The notes: generated by a model from the letters alone, not told the origin. A DNA stretch of 64,000 nucleotides from Halanaerobium praevalens DSM 2228 (GCF_000165465.1 NC_017455.1:744001-808000), one strand, 5' to 3'; positions 1 through 9,510 are shown, numbered from the stretch's first letter. Numbers and translations: made by a program.

Positions 1-1322
1 AATTCCCAACTGCTTTTAAGGGCAGTTTTGATTCTAGTTATTTAAAATTGCCAGCAGAAGTTTTGATTACTGCTATGGAAAAACATCAACGTTATTTTCC
101 AGTAGTTTCTCAAAAAGGAGAATTAAAATCTGAATTTATTGGAGTTCGAGATGGGGGCTCTGATTTTATAAAAGAAGTTATCTCAGGTAATGAAATGGTT
201 TTAAAAGGAAGGTTAGATGATGCTCAATTTTTCTTTGCTGAAGATCAAAAATATGGATTTTTAAATAGAACTGAAAATATAAAAGATATTGTATTCCAAA
301 AAGATATAGGTAGTGTATATGAAAAAGTACAAAAACTAGAAAAAATCACTGCAAATTTGGCTGATACTTTAGCTTACACAGCAGAGACTAAAAAAATGGC
401 TAAAAAAGCAGCTAAATTAGCTAAAAATGATTTAGCAACAGAAATGGTAAATGAGTTTTCTAATTTACAAGGTTTAATGGGTAAGGAATATGCTCTTTTA
501 GCAGGTGAAGCAGCAGAAACCGCTACTGCTATCTTTGAACACTATTTACCACGTTTTGCTGGTGATAAACTTCCAGAAACTAAGAGTGGAACTATTTTGG
601 CAATGGCAGAAAAATTATTCAATTTAAGTAGTCATTTTCTGCTAAATAATATTCCAAGTGGTTCTCAAGATCCTTTTGCTTTAAGAAGACAAGCTACAGG
701 TTTAGTTCGTATTATTTTAGAAAATAAATTAGAAATTAATATAGAACAGTTAATTCATTCTTCAATGAAAATTGTAGCAATAAATTTAGAACAAATTGAT
801 TCTACAGCAGCTAAATTAAAAGAATTTATTTTGCAAAGACTTGAAAATTTATTAGCTGAAGAAAATATAAGATATGATATAATAAATGCTGTTATTAAAG
901 TTAATAATCATAATTTATTTGACTTATATCAAAGAGCTCATAAATTAATGGAGTTTAGAAATGAAGACTCTAAATTATTTGTTGATTTAGTGAGAGGATT
1001 AGTTCGAGTTAAAAATATAAGTGAAAAAGCCGAAAATAAATTAGAGTTTGATGCAGGATTATTAGTTGAGAACGAAGAAAAGAAGTTATATAAAGATTTA
1101 AAAACTAGAAAAACTAAAATAAAAGAATTATTTAGTTCTGCTAAATATAAAAAAGGTCTTTATCTTTTAGTAGAATTAAAACCAGCCATTGATCAATTTT
1201 TAGATAATGTAATGGTTATGGTAGATGATCAAAAAATAAAGAATAATAGATTAGCTTTATTAGGAAGTATTACACCACTAGTAGCAAAAGTTATAGATAT
1301 TGAAGAAATAGCTTTAGATTAA
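1..1322 (+). CDS. glyS: glycyl-tRNA synthetase beta subunit, 5'-truncated by window edge
   Basis: This is the C-terminal part (about 440 residues of an expected ~690) of the beta subunit of the alpha2beta2 glycyl-tRNA synthetase, which charges tRNA-Gly in the cytoplasm. The frame is open from base 3 and continues upstream, so the TTG at 48 is an internal Leu codon, not a start. Visible family motifs are MEKHQRYFPV near the beginning and DPFALRRQATG in the middle. The C-terminus carries the helical DALR-like anticodon-binding region ending in a VMVMVDD segment. The alpha subunit gene (glyQ) should lie just upstream. Gene order glyS-ppsR-dnaG-rpoD matches Bacillus and Clostridia. The identification is secure; only the start is missing. 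Confidence 0.96.
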   Translation, partial: FPTAFKGSFDSSYLKLPAEVLITAMEKHQRYFPVVSQKGELKSEFIGVRDGGSDFIKEVISGNEMVLKGRLDDAQFFFAEDQKYGFLNRTENIKDIVFQKDIGSVYEKVQKLEKITANLADTLAYTAETKKMAKKAAKLAKNDLATEMVNEFSNLQGLMGKEYALLAGEAAETATAIFEHYLPRFAGDKLPETKSGTILAMAEKLFNLSSHFLLNNIPSGSQDPFALRRQATGLVRIILENKLEINIEQLIHSSMKIVAINLEQIDSTAAKLKEFILQRLENLLAEENIRYDIINAVIKVNNHNLFDLYQRAHKLMEFRNEDSKLFVDLVRGLVRVKNISEKAENKLEFDAGLLVENEEKKLYKDLKTRKTKIKELFSSAKYKKGLYLLVELKPAIDQFLDNVMVMVDDQKIKNNRLALLGSITPLVAKVIDIEEIALD

Positions 1323-1342
1323 AAAATAAGGGGTGGGTAATT

Positions 1343-2149
1343 ATGGCTAATAATAATTTAGATGTTTTTATTATTTCAGATTGTACTGGTAAGACTGCTA
1401 AGAATTTGATGGAATCAACTGCTGGTCAGTTCCCAGATTATGAATTAAAAATGAAAACATTTACTTTTGTAAGAAGTATTGAAAAAATTGAAGAAATACT
1501 TATGGAAGCAAAAGAAGTGAATGCAATAATTGCCTATACTTTCGTCAAAACTAAGATGAGAAATTTTTTAAATGAAACTGCTGAAAAATATAATTTAGAA
1601 TATATTAATATGATGGAAAAACCATTAAATATTGTGGCTAAGCGACTTGGCAAGCAGCCAAAACAGCAATTTGCTTTAAAATATCAATTAGATGAAGCTT
1701 ATTTTGACCGAATTGAAGCAATGGAATTTACTCTTAAATTTGATGATTTAAATGAATCTAAAGGCATTGCTGAAGCTGATATAGTATTAGTTGGGGTTTC
1801 TCGAACTTCTAAAACACCACTTTCTGTTCATTTATCTTATTTGGGTTATAAAACTGCCAATGTCCCTTTAGTTCCCGAAGTAGAAGTCCATCCTGCAGTT
1901 TTAGAAAATAACAATAATAAAGTCGTTGGGCTGACAATTGATCCTAAACTTTTAAATGGTATTAGAATTGAAAGACTAAAAAAAATGGGTTTAGGTGATG
2001 ATGCTACTTATGCTGCTAAAGAAAGAATTGAAGAAGAGTTTGAGTATGCTGATTCAATAATGAAAAAAATTGGCTGTCCAATAATTGATGTAACTGATAA
2101 AAATATTGAAGAAACAGCAATTGAAGTTTTATCATATTTTAAAGATTAG
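1343..2149 (+). CDS. ppsR: pyruvate, phosphate dikinase regulatory protein (bifunctional kinase/pyrophosphorylase, DUF299)
   Basis: The protein is 268 aa, the usual length for the PPDK/PEP-synthase regulatory family (B. subtilis YqfL). Family members inactivate PPDK with ADP as phosphoryl donor and reactivate it by Pi-dependent dephosphorylation. A P-loop-like motif GVSRTSKT lies at residues 151-158, followed by the conserved LSYLGYKTANVPLVPE stretch, both typical of the family. The N-terminus has the VFIISDCTGKTA motif. A good Shine-Dalgarno (AAGGGGTGG) precedes the ATG. It sits 20 bases after glyS and 11 before dgt, so it is probably co-transcribed. No PPDK gene is present in this window, so the target (PPDK or PEP synthase) cannot be confirmed here. 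Confidence 0.93.
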   Translation: MANNNLDVFIISDCTGKTAKNLMESTAGQFPDYELKMKTFTFVRSIEKIEEILMEAKEVNAIIAYTFVKTKMRNFLNETAEKYNLEYINMMEKPLNIVAKRLGKQPKQQFALKYQLDEAYFDRIEAMEFTLKFDDLNESKGIAEADIVLVGVSRTSKTPLSVHLSYLGYKTANVPLVPEVEVHPAVLENNNNKVVGLTIDPKLLNGIRIERLKKMGLGDDATYAAKERIEEEFEYADSIMKKIGCPIIDVTDKNIEETAIEVLSYFKD

Positions 2150-2160
2150 GGGCTGTTAAT

Positions 2161-3177
2161 ATGTTTTCTAGAGTTGATCAAGTAAAAAATGAAAAAGATA
2201 ACTTGGCAGCTGTAGCCTGTTTGAGCTCTGAAAGCAGAGGCAGAATAAAAAGAGAAAAGAATTGTGATATTCGCAGTATTTTCCAGCATGACCGAGATCG
2301 AATTATTCATTCTAAAGCTTTTCGGAGACTCAAACATAAAACACAAGTTTTTATTGCACCTGAAGGTGATCACTATAGAACTCGTTTAACACATACTTTG
2401 GAGGTCTCTCAGATTGCTAGGACTGTGGCTAGAGCCCTTAATTTAAATGAAGATTTAGTAGAGGCTATTGCCTTAGGACATGATTTAGGCCATACTCCTT
2501 TTGGTCATGCTGGAGAAACTGCTTTAACAGAAATTACTGGTTCGGAATTTAAGCACAATATTCAGAGCTTGAGGGTAGTAGATCTTTTAGAAAAAAGAAA
2601 TAGTGGGAGTCGAGGCTTAAATTTAAGTCTAGAAGTTAGAGATGGTATTTTAAATCATACTGGTCCTAAAAAACCTTTTACTTTAGAAGGTCAGATTGTA
2701 AGAATAGCAGATCGAGTAGCTTATATTAATCATGATATAGATGATGCACTAAGAGCTGGAATTATAGAAACTAATGATTTGCCTAAAAATTCAATTTCAG
2801 TTTTAGGCAATACCCATTCAGAAAGAATTGATGTTATGGTTAGAGATTTAATTAATTCTAGCTGGAAGCAAAATGAAATCAAAAGATCTCCTAAAATTAA
2901 AACAGCTACTAAAGAATTAAGAAAATATCTTTTCCAAAATGTTTATATTGGTTCTGAAGGCAAAAGTGAAGAGGGAAAGGCTAAAAGATTATTAAAGTTA
3001 CTTTATCAATTTTTTATGGAAAATATTGAATATATTCCAAGTGAATACTTGGAATTTGAAGAAAATAAAAAACAGGCAGTAATTGATTATATTGCTGGGA
3101 TGACAGATCGCTATGCAATTAATTTAGGAAGTAAATATTTTATTCCTACACCCTGGTTTGAAAATAGAAATAATTAG
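2161..3177 (+). CDS. dgt: dGTPase-like HD-domain dNTP triphosphohydrolase
   Basis: 338 aa, similar in length to the short type-2 dNTP triphosphohydrolases rather than E. coli Dgt (~505 aa). The HD-domain metal ligands are visible as H78 in RTRLTHTLEV, H107-D108 in GHDLGHTPFGH, and a later Asp in RIADRVAYINHDIDD. The N-terminal FRRLKHKTQVF motif is characteristic of the Dgt family. Such enzymes cut dNTPs to deoxynucleosides plus triphosphate, which tunes dNTP pools. The gene lies between ppsR and dnaG, an arrangement frequent in Clostridia. Substrate preference cannot be read from sequence. Confidence 0.9.
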   Translation: MFSRVDQVKNEKDNLAAVACLSSESRGRIKREKNCDIRSIFQHDRDRIIHSKAFRRLKHKTQVFIAPEGDHYRTRLTHTLEVSQIARTVARALNLNEDLVEAIALGHDLGHTPFGHAGETALTEITGSEFKHNIQSLRVVDLLEKRNSGSRGLNLSLEVRDGILNHTGPKKPFTLEGQIVRIADRVAYINHDIDDALRAGIIETNDLPKNSISVLGNTHSERIDVMVRDLINSSWKQNEIKRSPKIKTATKELRKYLFQNVYIGSEGKSEEGKAKRLLKLLYQFFMENIEYIPSEYLEFEENKKQAVIDYIAGMTDRYAINLGSKYFIPTPWFENRNN

Positions 3178-3215
3178 ATTAAAGCTTTTAACTAAATTAA
3201 GGTTTGGTGGATAAA

Positions 3216-5009
3216 TTGGCTAGATATTCAGATGAATTTATAAATGAATTAAAAGAAAATGTTGATATTGTAGATTTAATTTCTGATTACCTAGAATTAA
3301 AAAAGACAGGTAATAGGTATAAAGGATTATGTCCTTTTCATAGTGAAAAAACTCCTTCTTTTTTTGTTAATCCAGATAATAATTTTTATCACTGTTTTGG
3401 TTGTGGAGCAGGTGGTGATTCTATTAATTTTTTAATGGAAATTGAAAATTTAACTTTTGTTGAAACAATAAAAATGTTAGCAGAGAGAAGTGGGATGGAG
3501 TTACCTAATTTAAATGATCAACAAAGAAAGCATTATAAAAAAAGAGAGCGGGTTTTTTCGGCGAATAAATTAACCGCTCAATTTTATAATTATCTTTTAA
3601 CTGAAACAAATATGGGTAAAAAGGCATTTAATTATTTAAAAAAGCGCGGCTTTTCTAAAAAAGAAATTGAAGATTTCCAACTTGGTTATGCAGCTGATGA
3701 ATGGCAGCTTTTAATAAATTTTTTGCAAAAAAAGGGTTTTAGTCTTGATTTACTTGAAAAAGCAGGTTTGATTAGTAAAAGTAAAAATAATTCTTATTAT
3801 GATAAATTTAGAAATAGAGTTATTTTCCCAATTTTTAATAATAGGGGTGAAGTAATAGCTTTTGGTGGTAGAATATTGAAATCTGAAAAAAGTTATGGTC
3901 CCAAATATTTAAATTCACCTGAAACTCCAATTTTTAGTAAAAAGAAAAATTTATATGGGCTTCACCTAGCAAAAGAAACTATTAGAGAAAAAAATAGTTG
4001 TATTATAATGGAAGGTTATACTGATGTTATTCAGGCTCATAAAAATGGATTTAAAAATTCAATTGCTTCTTTAGGAACTGCTTTTACTAAAGAACAGGCT
4101 GAATTAATTAAAAGATATGCAGAAAATGCTTATATAGCATATGATGCTGATACAGCTGGGAATAAAGCAACTCTAAGAGGTCTGGATATCTTAAGTCAAA
4201 CTGGAATTAATGTGCAAGTAATTCAATTAGAAAAAGGGAGTGATCCCGATCAGTTATTAAAAAATGAGGGTGCTTCTACCTTTAATAATTATATAGAAAA
4301 TGCTGTAAATTTAATTGATTTTAAAATTGAAATGATAATTCAAAATAAAGATATTTCAGATCCTGGGATCAGAAAAAAAGTACTGCGCTCAATTGTAGAA
4401 CTTTTAACTGAAGTAGAGGCGGATTTGGAAAGAGAAATTTATTTAGAAAGAGCTGCTGCTAAAACTAATTTTAAAGCAGAAGTTTTAGCCAAAGAAGTAG
4501 CAAAAGAATTAGAAAAAAAGAAAATTAAAGAGCCTAATAGAGCTAAAACTAAAAAAAGAAAGCAAAAAAAATTTGACTTATATTCTCAATTATCATATTA
4601 TCAAAAAGTTGAAGAAGAAATCTTAGCTCATTTTATTAGCAATCCTGCTTTAAGAGAAAAGATAGTTAATGAAGTAACTGCTAAAGATTTTAATGGTAGA
4701 ACAGCTCAATTAGCTGAATATCTTTTTCAAGGTAAAATTATTAGTAATTCAGTAAAATTAGAAAAAATTAAAGATAGCTTAGAAGCAGAGCTTTTATCTT
4801 ATTGGTCAGAGATATTAGTTAAACAGGATAATTCTTTAACTGAAAATCATATTTTAGAATTAGCTTCTTATTTGAATTCTAAAAGTGTTTGTAATAACAA
4901 AGAGAAATTATGTACTTTATTGCGCAAAAAAGAGTTAAGTTTAGATAAATTGAATCGAATTTTATTGACTTTTTATAGCTTAAATTATCATATTGAAAGG
5001 AGGGACTAA
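3216..5009 (+). CDS. dnaG: DNA primase
   Basis: DnaG makes RNA primers at the replication fork. The N-terminal CHC2 zinc ribbon is visible (C39, H42 in CPFH; C60, C63 in CFGC). The TOPRIM catalytic core has E266 in MEGYTD and the D310-x-D312 pair in AYDADTAG. The C-terminal ~150 residues are lysine-rich and then helical, as expected for the helicase-interaction domain. I place the start at TTG 3216 because GGTGG at 3206-3210 is a well-spaced Shine-Dalgarno; upstream in-frame TTG 3204 and GTG 3207 lack a properly spaced one. The protein is 597 aa from this start, the usual size. Its last codons contain the ribosome-binding site of rpoD, one base downstream. Confidence 0.96.
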   Translation: MARYSDEFINELKENVDIVDLISDYLELKKTGNRYKGLCPFHSEKTPSFFVNPDNNFYHCFGCGAGGDSINFLMEIENLTFVETIKMLAERSGMELPNLNDQQRKHYKKRERVFSANKLTAQFYNYLLTETNMGKKAFNYLKKRGFSKKEIEDFQLGYAADEWQLLINFLQKKGFSLDLLEKAGLISKSKNNSYYDKFRNRVIFPIFNNRGEVIAFGGRILKSEKSYGPKYLNSPETPIFSKKKNLYGLHLAKETIREKNSCIIMEGYTDVIQAHKNGFKNSIASLGTAFTKEQAELIKRYAENAYIAYDADTAGNKATLRGLDILSQTGINVQVIQLEKGSDPDQLLKNEGASTFNNYIENAVNLIDFKIEMIIQNKDISDPGIRKKVLRSIVELLTEVEADLEREIYLERAAAKTNFKAEVLAKEVAKELEKKKIKEPNRAKTKKRKQKKFDLYSQLSYYQKVEEEILAHFISNPALREKIVNEVTAKDFNGRTAQLAEYLFQGKIISNSVKLEKIKDSLEAELLSYWSEILVKQDNSLTENHILELASYLNSKSVCNNKEKLCTLLRKKELSLDKLNRILLTFYSLNYHIERRD

Positions 5010-5010
5010 A

Positions 5011-6105
5011 GTGGCTAAAAGAAATATAAGTCCTGCTAAAATTAGTGAAGTGAAAAAACTTGTAAGTCGTGGTAAAAAAGAGGGAGAACTTACTTATGAA
5101 GATATCATGGATGCTTTGGAAGATATTGATTTAGATTCTGAAGATATAGAAAAAATTTATGAAATCTTTAGTGAAATGAATATAGAGGTTGTAAATTCTA
5201 AATTAGAAGATTCTGAAGAAGATGATGATGAGGATGATCAAAATAGCGGTCTTGATTTAAGTATTCCTAAAAGCGCTAGTATAGATGACCCTGTTAGAAT
5301 GTATTTAAAAGAAATTGGTAAAGTAGATCTATTAACTGCTGAAGAAGAGGTAGAACTTGCTAAAAGAATGGAACAAGGAGAAGAGTGGGCTAAACAACAA
5401 TTAGTACAGGCTAACTTAAGATTAGTAGTTAGTATTGCTAAAAAATATGTTGGTCGCGGAATGCTTTTTCTTGATTTAATTCAAGAAGGCAATATGGGAC
5501 TAATGAAGGCAGTTGATAAATTTGATTATACAAAAGGATATAAGTTTAGTACTTATGCTACATGGTGGATTAGGCAAGCAATTACTCGTTCTATAGCAGA
5601 TCAGGCTAGAACTATTAGGGTACCTGTCCATATGGTAGAAACTATCAATAAACTAATCAGAGTTTCACGTCAACTTTTACAAGAAAAAGGAAGAGAGCCT
5701 AAAGATGAAGAAATTGGAGCAGAAATGGATATTTCTGCTGAAAAAGTAAGAGAAATTATGAAAATTTCACAAGATCCGGTATCTCTAGAAACTCCAATTG
5801 GAGAAGAAGAAGACAGTCATTTGGGTGATTTTATTGAGGATGTCGATTCACCTGCACCTGCTTCAGCTGCATCTTATATCTTGCTTAAAGAGCAATTAAA
5901 TGATGTTTTAGATACTCTAACTGATAGAGAAAAAAGAGTATTAGAACTTAGATTTGGAATAGAAGATGGAAGGCCTAGAACTTTAGAAGAAGTTGGAAAA
6001 GAGTTTGGGGTTACTAGAGAAAGAATTAGGCAAATAGAAGCTAAAGCTTTAAGAAAACTTAGACATCCTAGTCGGAGTAAAAAAATAAAAGATTATTTAA
6101 ATTAA
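5011..6105 (+). CDS. rpoD: RNA polymerase primary sigma factor (sigma-70/SigA)
   Basis: 364 aa, typical for a Firmicutes housekeeping sigma factor. It has a short acidic N-terminus (region 1.1-like, with a Glu/Asp run), region 1.2 from [12 protein letters not shown], and region 2 with [15 protein letters not shown] and [20 protein letters not shown] (-10 recognition and melting). Region 3 follows, then region 4 ending in [20 protein letters not shown] (-35 helix-turn-helix). GTG 5011 is chosen as start because AAAGGAGGG at 4996-5004 is an excellent Shine-Dalgarno; the in-frame TTG at 4993 lies inside that element's upstream edge. The RBS is contained in the dnaG coding end, so dnaG-rpoD are one operon. 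Complete region 2.3/2.4 agrees with the TGn/TATAAT promoters found across this window. Confidence 0.97.
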   Translation: MAKRNISPAKISEVKKLVSRGKKEGELTYEDIMDALEDIDLDSEDIEKIYEIFSEMNIEVVNSKLEDSEEDDDEDDQNSGLDLSIPKSASIDDPVRMYLKEIGKVDLLTAEEEVELAKRMEQGEEWAKQQLVQANLRLVVSIAKKYVGRGMLFLDLIQEGNMGLMKAVDKFDYTKGYKFSTYATWWIRQAITRSIADQARTIRVPVHMVETINKLIRVSRQLLQEKGREPKDEEIGAEMDISAEKVREIMKISQDPVSLETPIGEEEDSHLGDFIEDVDSPAPASAASYILLKEQLNDVLDTLTDREKRVLELRFGIEDGRPRTLEEVGKEFGVTRERIRQIEAKALRKLRHPSRSKKIKDYLN

Positions 6106-6126
6106 ATAGTATATTAGTGTAAGCAG

Positions 6127-6172
6127 AAGCATTTATGAGATATTGCAATATTATCATATTTATTTGCTTTTT
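6127..6172 (+). terminator. possible rpoD operon terminator
   Basis: An imperfect hairpin with AAGCA (6127-6131) pairing TGCTT (6165-6169) and inner TATGA/TCATA pairing is followed by a T5 tract and then A-rich sequence. The internal loops make it weak. It lies between rpoD and an independent tRNA promoter, where a terminator is expected. Confidence 0.4.
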
Positions 6173-6189
6173 AAAAACCAAAATAACTC

Positions 6190-6218
6190 TTGACCTTAAA
6201 GTCTTTTTATCATATAAT
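6190..6218 (+). promoter_or_regulatory. sigma-70 promoter for the CAT-anticodon tRNA
   Basis: TTGACC (6190-6195), a 17-base spacer and TATAAT (6213-6218). GTCG begins 8 bases after the end of the -10 element, at the expected transcription start, as in both rRNA promoters of this window. It has no TGn upstream of the -10. Confidence 0.85.
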
Positions 6219-6258
6219 TATTTTTGTCGTCACAAATACTATAATTGTTTTTTGTAAC

Positions 6259-6335
6259 GGGCCCATAGCTCAGCTGGTCAGAGCAACCGGCTCATAACCG
6301 GTTGGTCCCAGGTTCGAATCCTGGTGGGCCCACCA
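6259..6335 (+). tRNA. tRNA with CAT anticodon (elongator Met or Ile2)
   Basis: A 77-base cloverleaf with the CCA end encoded (6333-6335). The acceptor stem is GGGCCCA/TGGGCCC. The anticodon stem ACCGG/CCGGT holds loop CTCATAA with anticodon CAT at 6293-6295, and the T-arm contains GGTTCGAATCC. It is not initiator tRNA: it has a 1-72 G-C pair and lacks the three consecutive G-C pairs of initiator anticodon stems. Elongator Met and lysidine-modified Ile2 cannot be separated with certainty by eye. It is transcribed alone from its own promoter and is followed by a terminator. Confidence 0.95.
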
Positions 6336-6347
6336 AGAATATTAATA

Positions 6348-6379
6348 CCCTGTTCTTTAATTAGAGCAGGGATTTTTTT
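6348..6379 (+). terminator. intrinsic terminator after tRNA
   Basis: Stem CCCTGTTCT/AGAGCAGGG (one G-T pair) with a TTAATT loop, followed by ATTTTTTT. Confidence 0.85.
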
Positions 6380-6452
6380 ATTTAAAATACAATTTAATTT
6401 ATTAAATAAATTATTTATTAGATTAGTGAAAAGAAATAAGCTAAAAGAAATT

Positions 6453-6480
6453 TTGGTTAAATATGAATATTTGATATAAT
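6453..6480 (+). promoter_or_regulatory. probable promoter of the Nif3/YqfO gene
   Basis: TTGGTT (6453-6458), 16-base spacer, TATAAT (6475-6480) preceded by TGA, an extended -10. The coding start follows 25 bases later with an AAGGAGG site at 6492-6498. Confidence 0.6.
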
Positions 6481-6505
6481 ATATTTAAATTAAGGAGGTA
6501 AATAG

Positions 6506-7621
6506 ATGGTTAAAGTAGCAGAAGTTATACAATTAATGAGCAAAATCGCCCCTTCAGATTTAGCTGAAAATTGGGATAATGTTGGACTTCAAGTTGGTGA
6601 TCCACAGCAGGAATTAGAGAATGTATTAATAGCTCTGGATTTTAATCAAGCTGTTCTAGAAGAAGCTTTAGACAAAAATTGCCAATTGATAATTACTCAT
6701 CATCCCTTTATTTTTAAGGGAATCAAGTCTGTAAACACCCAAAATCAAAGTGGAAAATTAATTTTTAAATTGATTAAAAATGGAATTAGTTTATTTTCAG
6801 CTCATACAAATTTGGATATTGTTCAAAATGGTTTAAATGATTATTTAATTAACAAGTTAGATGTAGAAAATATTGAGATTTTAGAAGTGACCAGTAGTAA
6901 AAATTACAAAAAGCTGGTAACTTATATTCCTCAAACTAATTTAGAAGAGGTTAAAAATGCTCTTTATGAGCAAGGTGCTGGCAAATATAAGGATTATAGT
7001 CATACGGGTTTTTATCATCCTGGAAAAGGTAATTTTATGCCTTTAGCAGATTCTGAGCCTTATATAGGCCAAAAAAATAAATTAAACCAGGTTGAAGAAT
7101 ATAGATTTGAGACAATTGTCGCTCCGGAAGATCTTAAAAATGTTATACAAAAATTACTTAAAGTACATCCTTATCAAGAACCTGCCTGGGATTTATATCA
7201 AATGGATAATTTAGAAACTAAAAATGGAATTGGAAGAATAGCAGATTTGAAAACAGAAATTGAATTTGATTTACTTTTAAATAAAATAAAAAATGTTTAT
7301 GAGTTAGATGTAGTAAAAGTAGTCCAAATGAGAGATAAAGTTAAGAAGATTGCTATTTGTAGTGGAAGTGGAGCAGATTTTATTAAAACTGCTTATTATC
7401 AAGGAGCAGATTTATATTTAACTGGGGATCTAAAATATCATGAGGCTCAAACTGCAGAAGAATTAGGCATTAATTTAGTTGATTTTGGCCACTATGGAAG
7501 TGAAAAATTTGTGCGGGAATTATTAAAAGAAAGATTAAGTGCAGAGGCCTCTCTCAAGCTTAAAAATAAAGTACAATTTATTAAATCTGAAATTAAAACT
7601 AGACCTTGGGAATATAAATAA
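6506..7621 (+). CDS. Nif3-like dinuclear metal-center protein (YqfO family)
   Basis: 371 aa, the length of the long Nif3 form such as B. subtilis YqfO (373 aa), in which a PII-like middle domain is inserted between two halves of the metal-binding fold. N-terminal metal ligands are visible in ITHHPFIFKG and SAHTNLD. C-terminal ligands are in TGDLKYHEAQ and VDFGHYGSEK. The inserted domain spans roughly residues 130-235. These proteins are often labelled GTP cyclohydrolase 1 type 2 homologs, but their physiological role is unsettled. The position after dnaG-rpoD matches yqfO downstream of sigA in Bacillus. A strong Shine-Dalgarno (AAGGAGG) precedes the ATG. Confidence 0.92.
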   Translation: MVKVAEVIQLMSKIAPSDLAENWDNVGLQVGDPQQELENVLIALDFNQAVLEEALDKNCQLIITHHPFIFKGIKSVNTQNQSGKLIFKLIKNGISLFSAHTNLDIVQNGLNDYLINKLDVENIEILEVTSSKNYKKLVTYIPQTNLEEVKNALYEQGAGKYKDYSHTGFYHPGKGNFMPLADSEPYIGQKNKLNQVEEYRFETIVAPEDLKNVIQKLLKVHPYQEPAWDLYQMDNLETKNGIGRIADLKTEIEFDLLLNKIKNVYELDVVKVVQMRDKVKKIAICSGSGADFIKTAYYQGADLYLTGDLKYHEAQTAEELGINLVDFGHYGSEKFVRELLKERLSAEASLKLKNKVQFIKSEIKTRPWEYK

Positions 7622-7654
7622 TAGTTTAGCTTAATTTTAAGTGATGAAATTTGC

Positions 7655-7683
7655 TTGACATAAAAGAAAACTGGTGTTATAAT
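7655..7683 (+). promoter_or_regulatory. consensus promoter of rnpB
   Basis: TTGACA (7655-7660), 17-base spacer, TATAAT (7678-7683): a full consensus, with TGT before the -10 (extended). The mature RNA begins about 12 bases after the -10. Confidence 0.92.
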
Positions 7684-7694
7684 TTGTATGGAAA

Positions 7695-8032
7695 AATAAG
7701 TTAGTCGAATAATCGCATCGGTGACAGATGAGGAAAGTCCGAGCTCCACAGGATAGGATGCCGGGTAACGCCCGGTGGAGGTGACTCCCAGGCTAGTGCC
7801 ACAGAAATATACCGCCTTATTTAATTAAGGTAAGGGTGAAAAGGTAAGGTAAGAGCTTACCGGGTTTCAGGTAACTGAAATGCCAGGTAAACCCCATCTG
7901 GAGTAAGTCCAAATAGGGAGATTATAGGAGTGATCCGCTCTTCTCCGGGTAAGGACGCTTGAGGGTTCAGGCAACTGTTCCCCTAGACAGATGATTATTT
8001 AAGACAGAACTCGGCTTATAGACTAACTTATT
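7695..8032 (+). ncRNA. rnpB: RNase P RNA
   Basis: The catalytic RNA that matures tRNA 5' ends. The universal core elements are present: GAGGAAAGTCC near the 5' end, ACAGAAATATACCGCC in the middle, and ACAGAACTCGGCTTATAG near the 3' end. The outer P1 helix is a perfect 12-bp pairing of 7695-7706 with 8021-8032. It is immediately followed by a T6 run, so P1 may double as a terminator. Length (~338 nt) is normal, and the pattern looks like the ancestral type A rather than the Bacillus type B, judged by eye. It stands alone behind its own consensus promoter. Confidence 0.95.
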
Positions 8033-8042
8033 TTTTGTTTTA

Positions 8043-8082
8043 TTATTTATTATAGTTTGAATTTTCAGACTATAATAAATAA
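8043..8082 (+). repeat. AT-rich inverted repeat downstream of rnpB
   Basis: Perfect 14-bp arms (8043-8056 and 8069-8082) around a 12-base loop. A T8 tract begins six bases later at about 8089. It may be a back-up terminator for rnpB. The rest of the spacer to 8276 is AT-rich and shows nothing else I can support. Confidence 0.6.
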
Positions 8083-8276
8083 CTGTAGTTTTTTTTATTT
8101 AAAATACAACCGAAATATTTGATTTAGATTGTGAGGTTGAGCTAGACTATAAATATTTAATTTACTTAAAAAAAGACTTAAATGCTTTAATAATACTTAA
8201 ATAATTTAAAATAATACTCATATTCTCTTTAAAATAAATGCTATTCTGCTTAAGATATATATAAGAGGTGATTAAT

Positions 8277-8627
8277 ATGCAAAAAAAGATTATTGGTAAA
8301 AAAATTAAAGAATACAGAAAGCTTAATGATTTAACTCAAGAGACACTGGGAGAAAAGGCTGATTTACATTATACATATATTGGTCAGGTAGAAAGGGGAG
8401 AAAAGGAGCCTTCTTTAAAATCTTTAATTAATATTGCAGATGCTCTAGAAATTGGAATAGACAAATTATTAATAAACTATGATTTGAGTTCTGAAGTAAA
8501 TATTCAAATTTCAAATATAACTGACTTGTTGTTAAATAGAAATGAAAAAGAATTAGAAATGATATATAAAATTTTAAAAAGTCTAACACAATTTTTAGAA
8601 GTACAGAATATTGAAAAAGACTTATAA
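8277..8627 (+). CDS. XRE-family transcriptional regulator
   Basis: A 116-aa protein with an N-terminal Cro/C1-type helix-turn-helix at about residues 6-62; LTQETLGEKADLHYTYIGQV and RGEKEPSLKSLINIADAL are typical of the fold. The C-terminal ~50 residues resemble no domain I recognise and could form a helical dimerisation segment. I chose ATG 8277 over the in-frame GTG 8268 because GTG lies within the AGAGGTG ribosome-binding site. It sits alone between rnpB and yebC with no obvious partner gene. Its 3' end contains the yebC promoter. Target unknown. Confidence 0.85.
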   Translation: MQKKIIGKKIKEYRKLNDLTQETLGEKADLHYTYIGQVERGEKEPSLKSLINIADALEIGIDKLLINYDLSSEVNIQISNITDLLLNRNEKELEMIYKILKSLTQFLEVQNIEKDL

Positions 8628-8639
8628 TTATGGTACAAT
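8611..8639 (+). promoter_or_regulatory. promoter of yebC, inside the 3' end of the XRE gene
   Basis: TTGAAA (8611-8616), 17-base spacer, TACAAT (8634-8639) with a TGG extension upstream of the -10. The -35 lies in the last codons of the regulator gene. Confidence 0.75.
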
Positions 8640-8691
8640 AAACTGCAAACTGATTTGAAAAACTTAATTTGATTTAAGGAGGTTTTATTAT

Positions 8692-9456
8692 ATGGCCGGA
8701 CATTCAAAGTGGGCTAATATAAAGCATAAAAAGAAAAAAGAGGATAAAAGAAGAGGTAAATTATTTTCTAAACTGAGTCGTAAAATAGCTGTTGCTGCCA
8801 GAGAAGGTGGCGGTGATCCAGAGATGAATGCTGATCTTAGGATGGCTATTCAGAAGGCTAAAGATAATAATATGCCTAATGATAATATTGAAAGAGCAAT
8901 CAAAAGAGGTACAGGTAACTTAGAAGGTATGACTTATGAATCTTTTGTTTACGAAGGTTATGGTCCAGCTGGAGTTGCTCTTTACCTTGATATTATGACT
9001 GATAATAGAAATAGAACAGCTTCTGAAGTCAGACATATTCTAGATAAAAACGGTGGTAATCTTGGTTCTAACGGTTGTGTTTCTTGGATGTTTCAGCGTA
9101 AAGGTGAACTAATAATTGATTTAAATGAATTTGAAGTTGGAGAAGAAGAATTATTATTAGAAGCTTTAGAAGCAGGTGCTGAAGACTTAGATTATGGAGA
9201 AGATGAAGCGGTTGTTTATACTGATCCAAGTAATTACGAATCAGCTAGAGAAAATTTAGAAGAATCTGGATATGAGTTTAAATCTGCTGATTTAGCTATG
9301 ATTCCTGATAATACAGTTAGTTTAGACAAGAGTGATGCTAAAAAAATGTTAAGACTAATGGAACAATTAGAAGATCATGATGATATTCAAGATATTTATT
9401 CTAATTTTGAAATTTCTGAAGAGTTAATAACAGAAATTGAAGCAGAAGAAAATTAG
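8692..9456 (+). CDS. YebC/PmpR-family protein (TACO1 family)
   Basis: 254 aa, normal family length. The N-terminus MAGHSKWANIKHKKKKEDK and the DNRNRTASEVRHILDKNGG stretch are diagnostic. Members have been described as transcriptional regulators and more recently as ribosome-associated factors that help translate difficult peptides; which role applies here is not visible. AAGGAGG at 8676-8682 precedes the ATG. Placement just upstream of ruvC, with its own promoter and followed by a terminator, matches the common yebC-ruvC neighbourhood. Confidence 0.94.
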   Translation: MAGHSKWANIKHKKKKEDKRRGKLFSKLSRKIAVAAREGGGDPEMNADLRMAIQKAKDNNMPNDNIERAIKRGTGNLEGMTYESFVYEGYGPAGVALYLDIMTDNRNRTASEVRHILDKNGGNLGSNGCVSWMFQRKGELIIDLNEFEVGEEELLLEALEAGAEDLDYGEDEAVVYTDPSNYESARENLEESGYEFKSADLAMIPDNTVSLDKSDAKKMLRLMEQLEDHDDIQDIYSNFEISEELITEIEAEEN

Positions 9457-9510
9457 TTTTTAAAATTAATCTATTTTTAATAATTTTGTTATAAAATAGT
9501 TTTAGATTTT

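Noticed and set aside
6259-6335. Initiator tRNA-fMet
   Set aside because: It has a G1-C72 pair and lacks the GGG/CCC anticodon stem, so it is elongator Met or Ile2.
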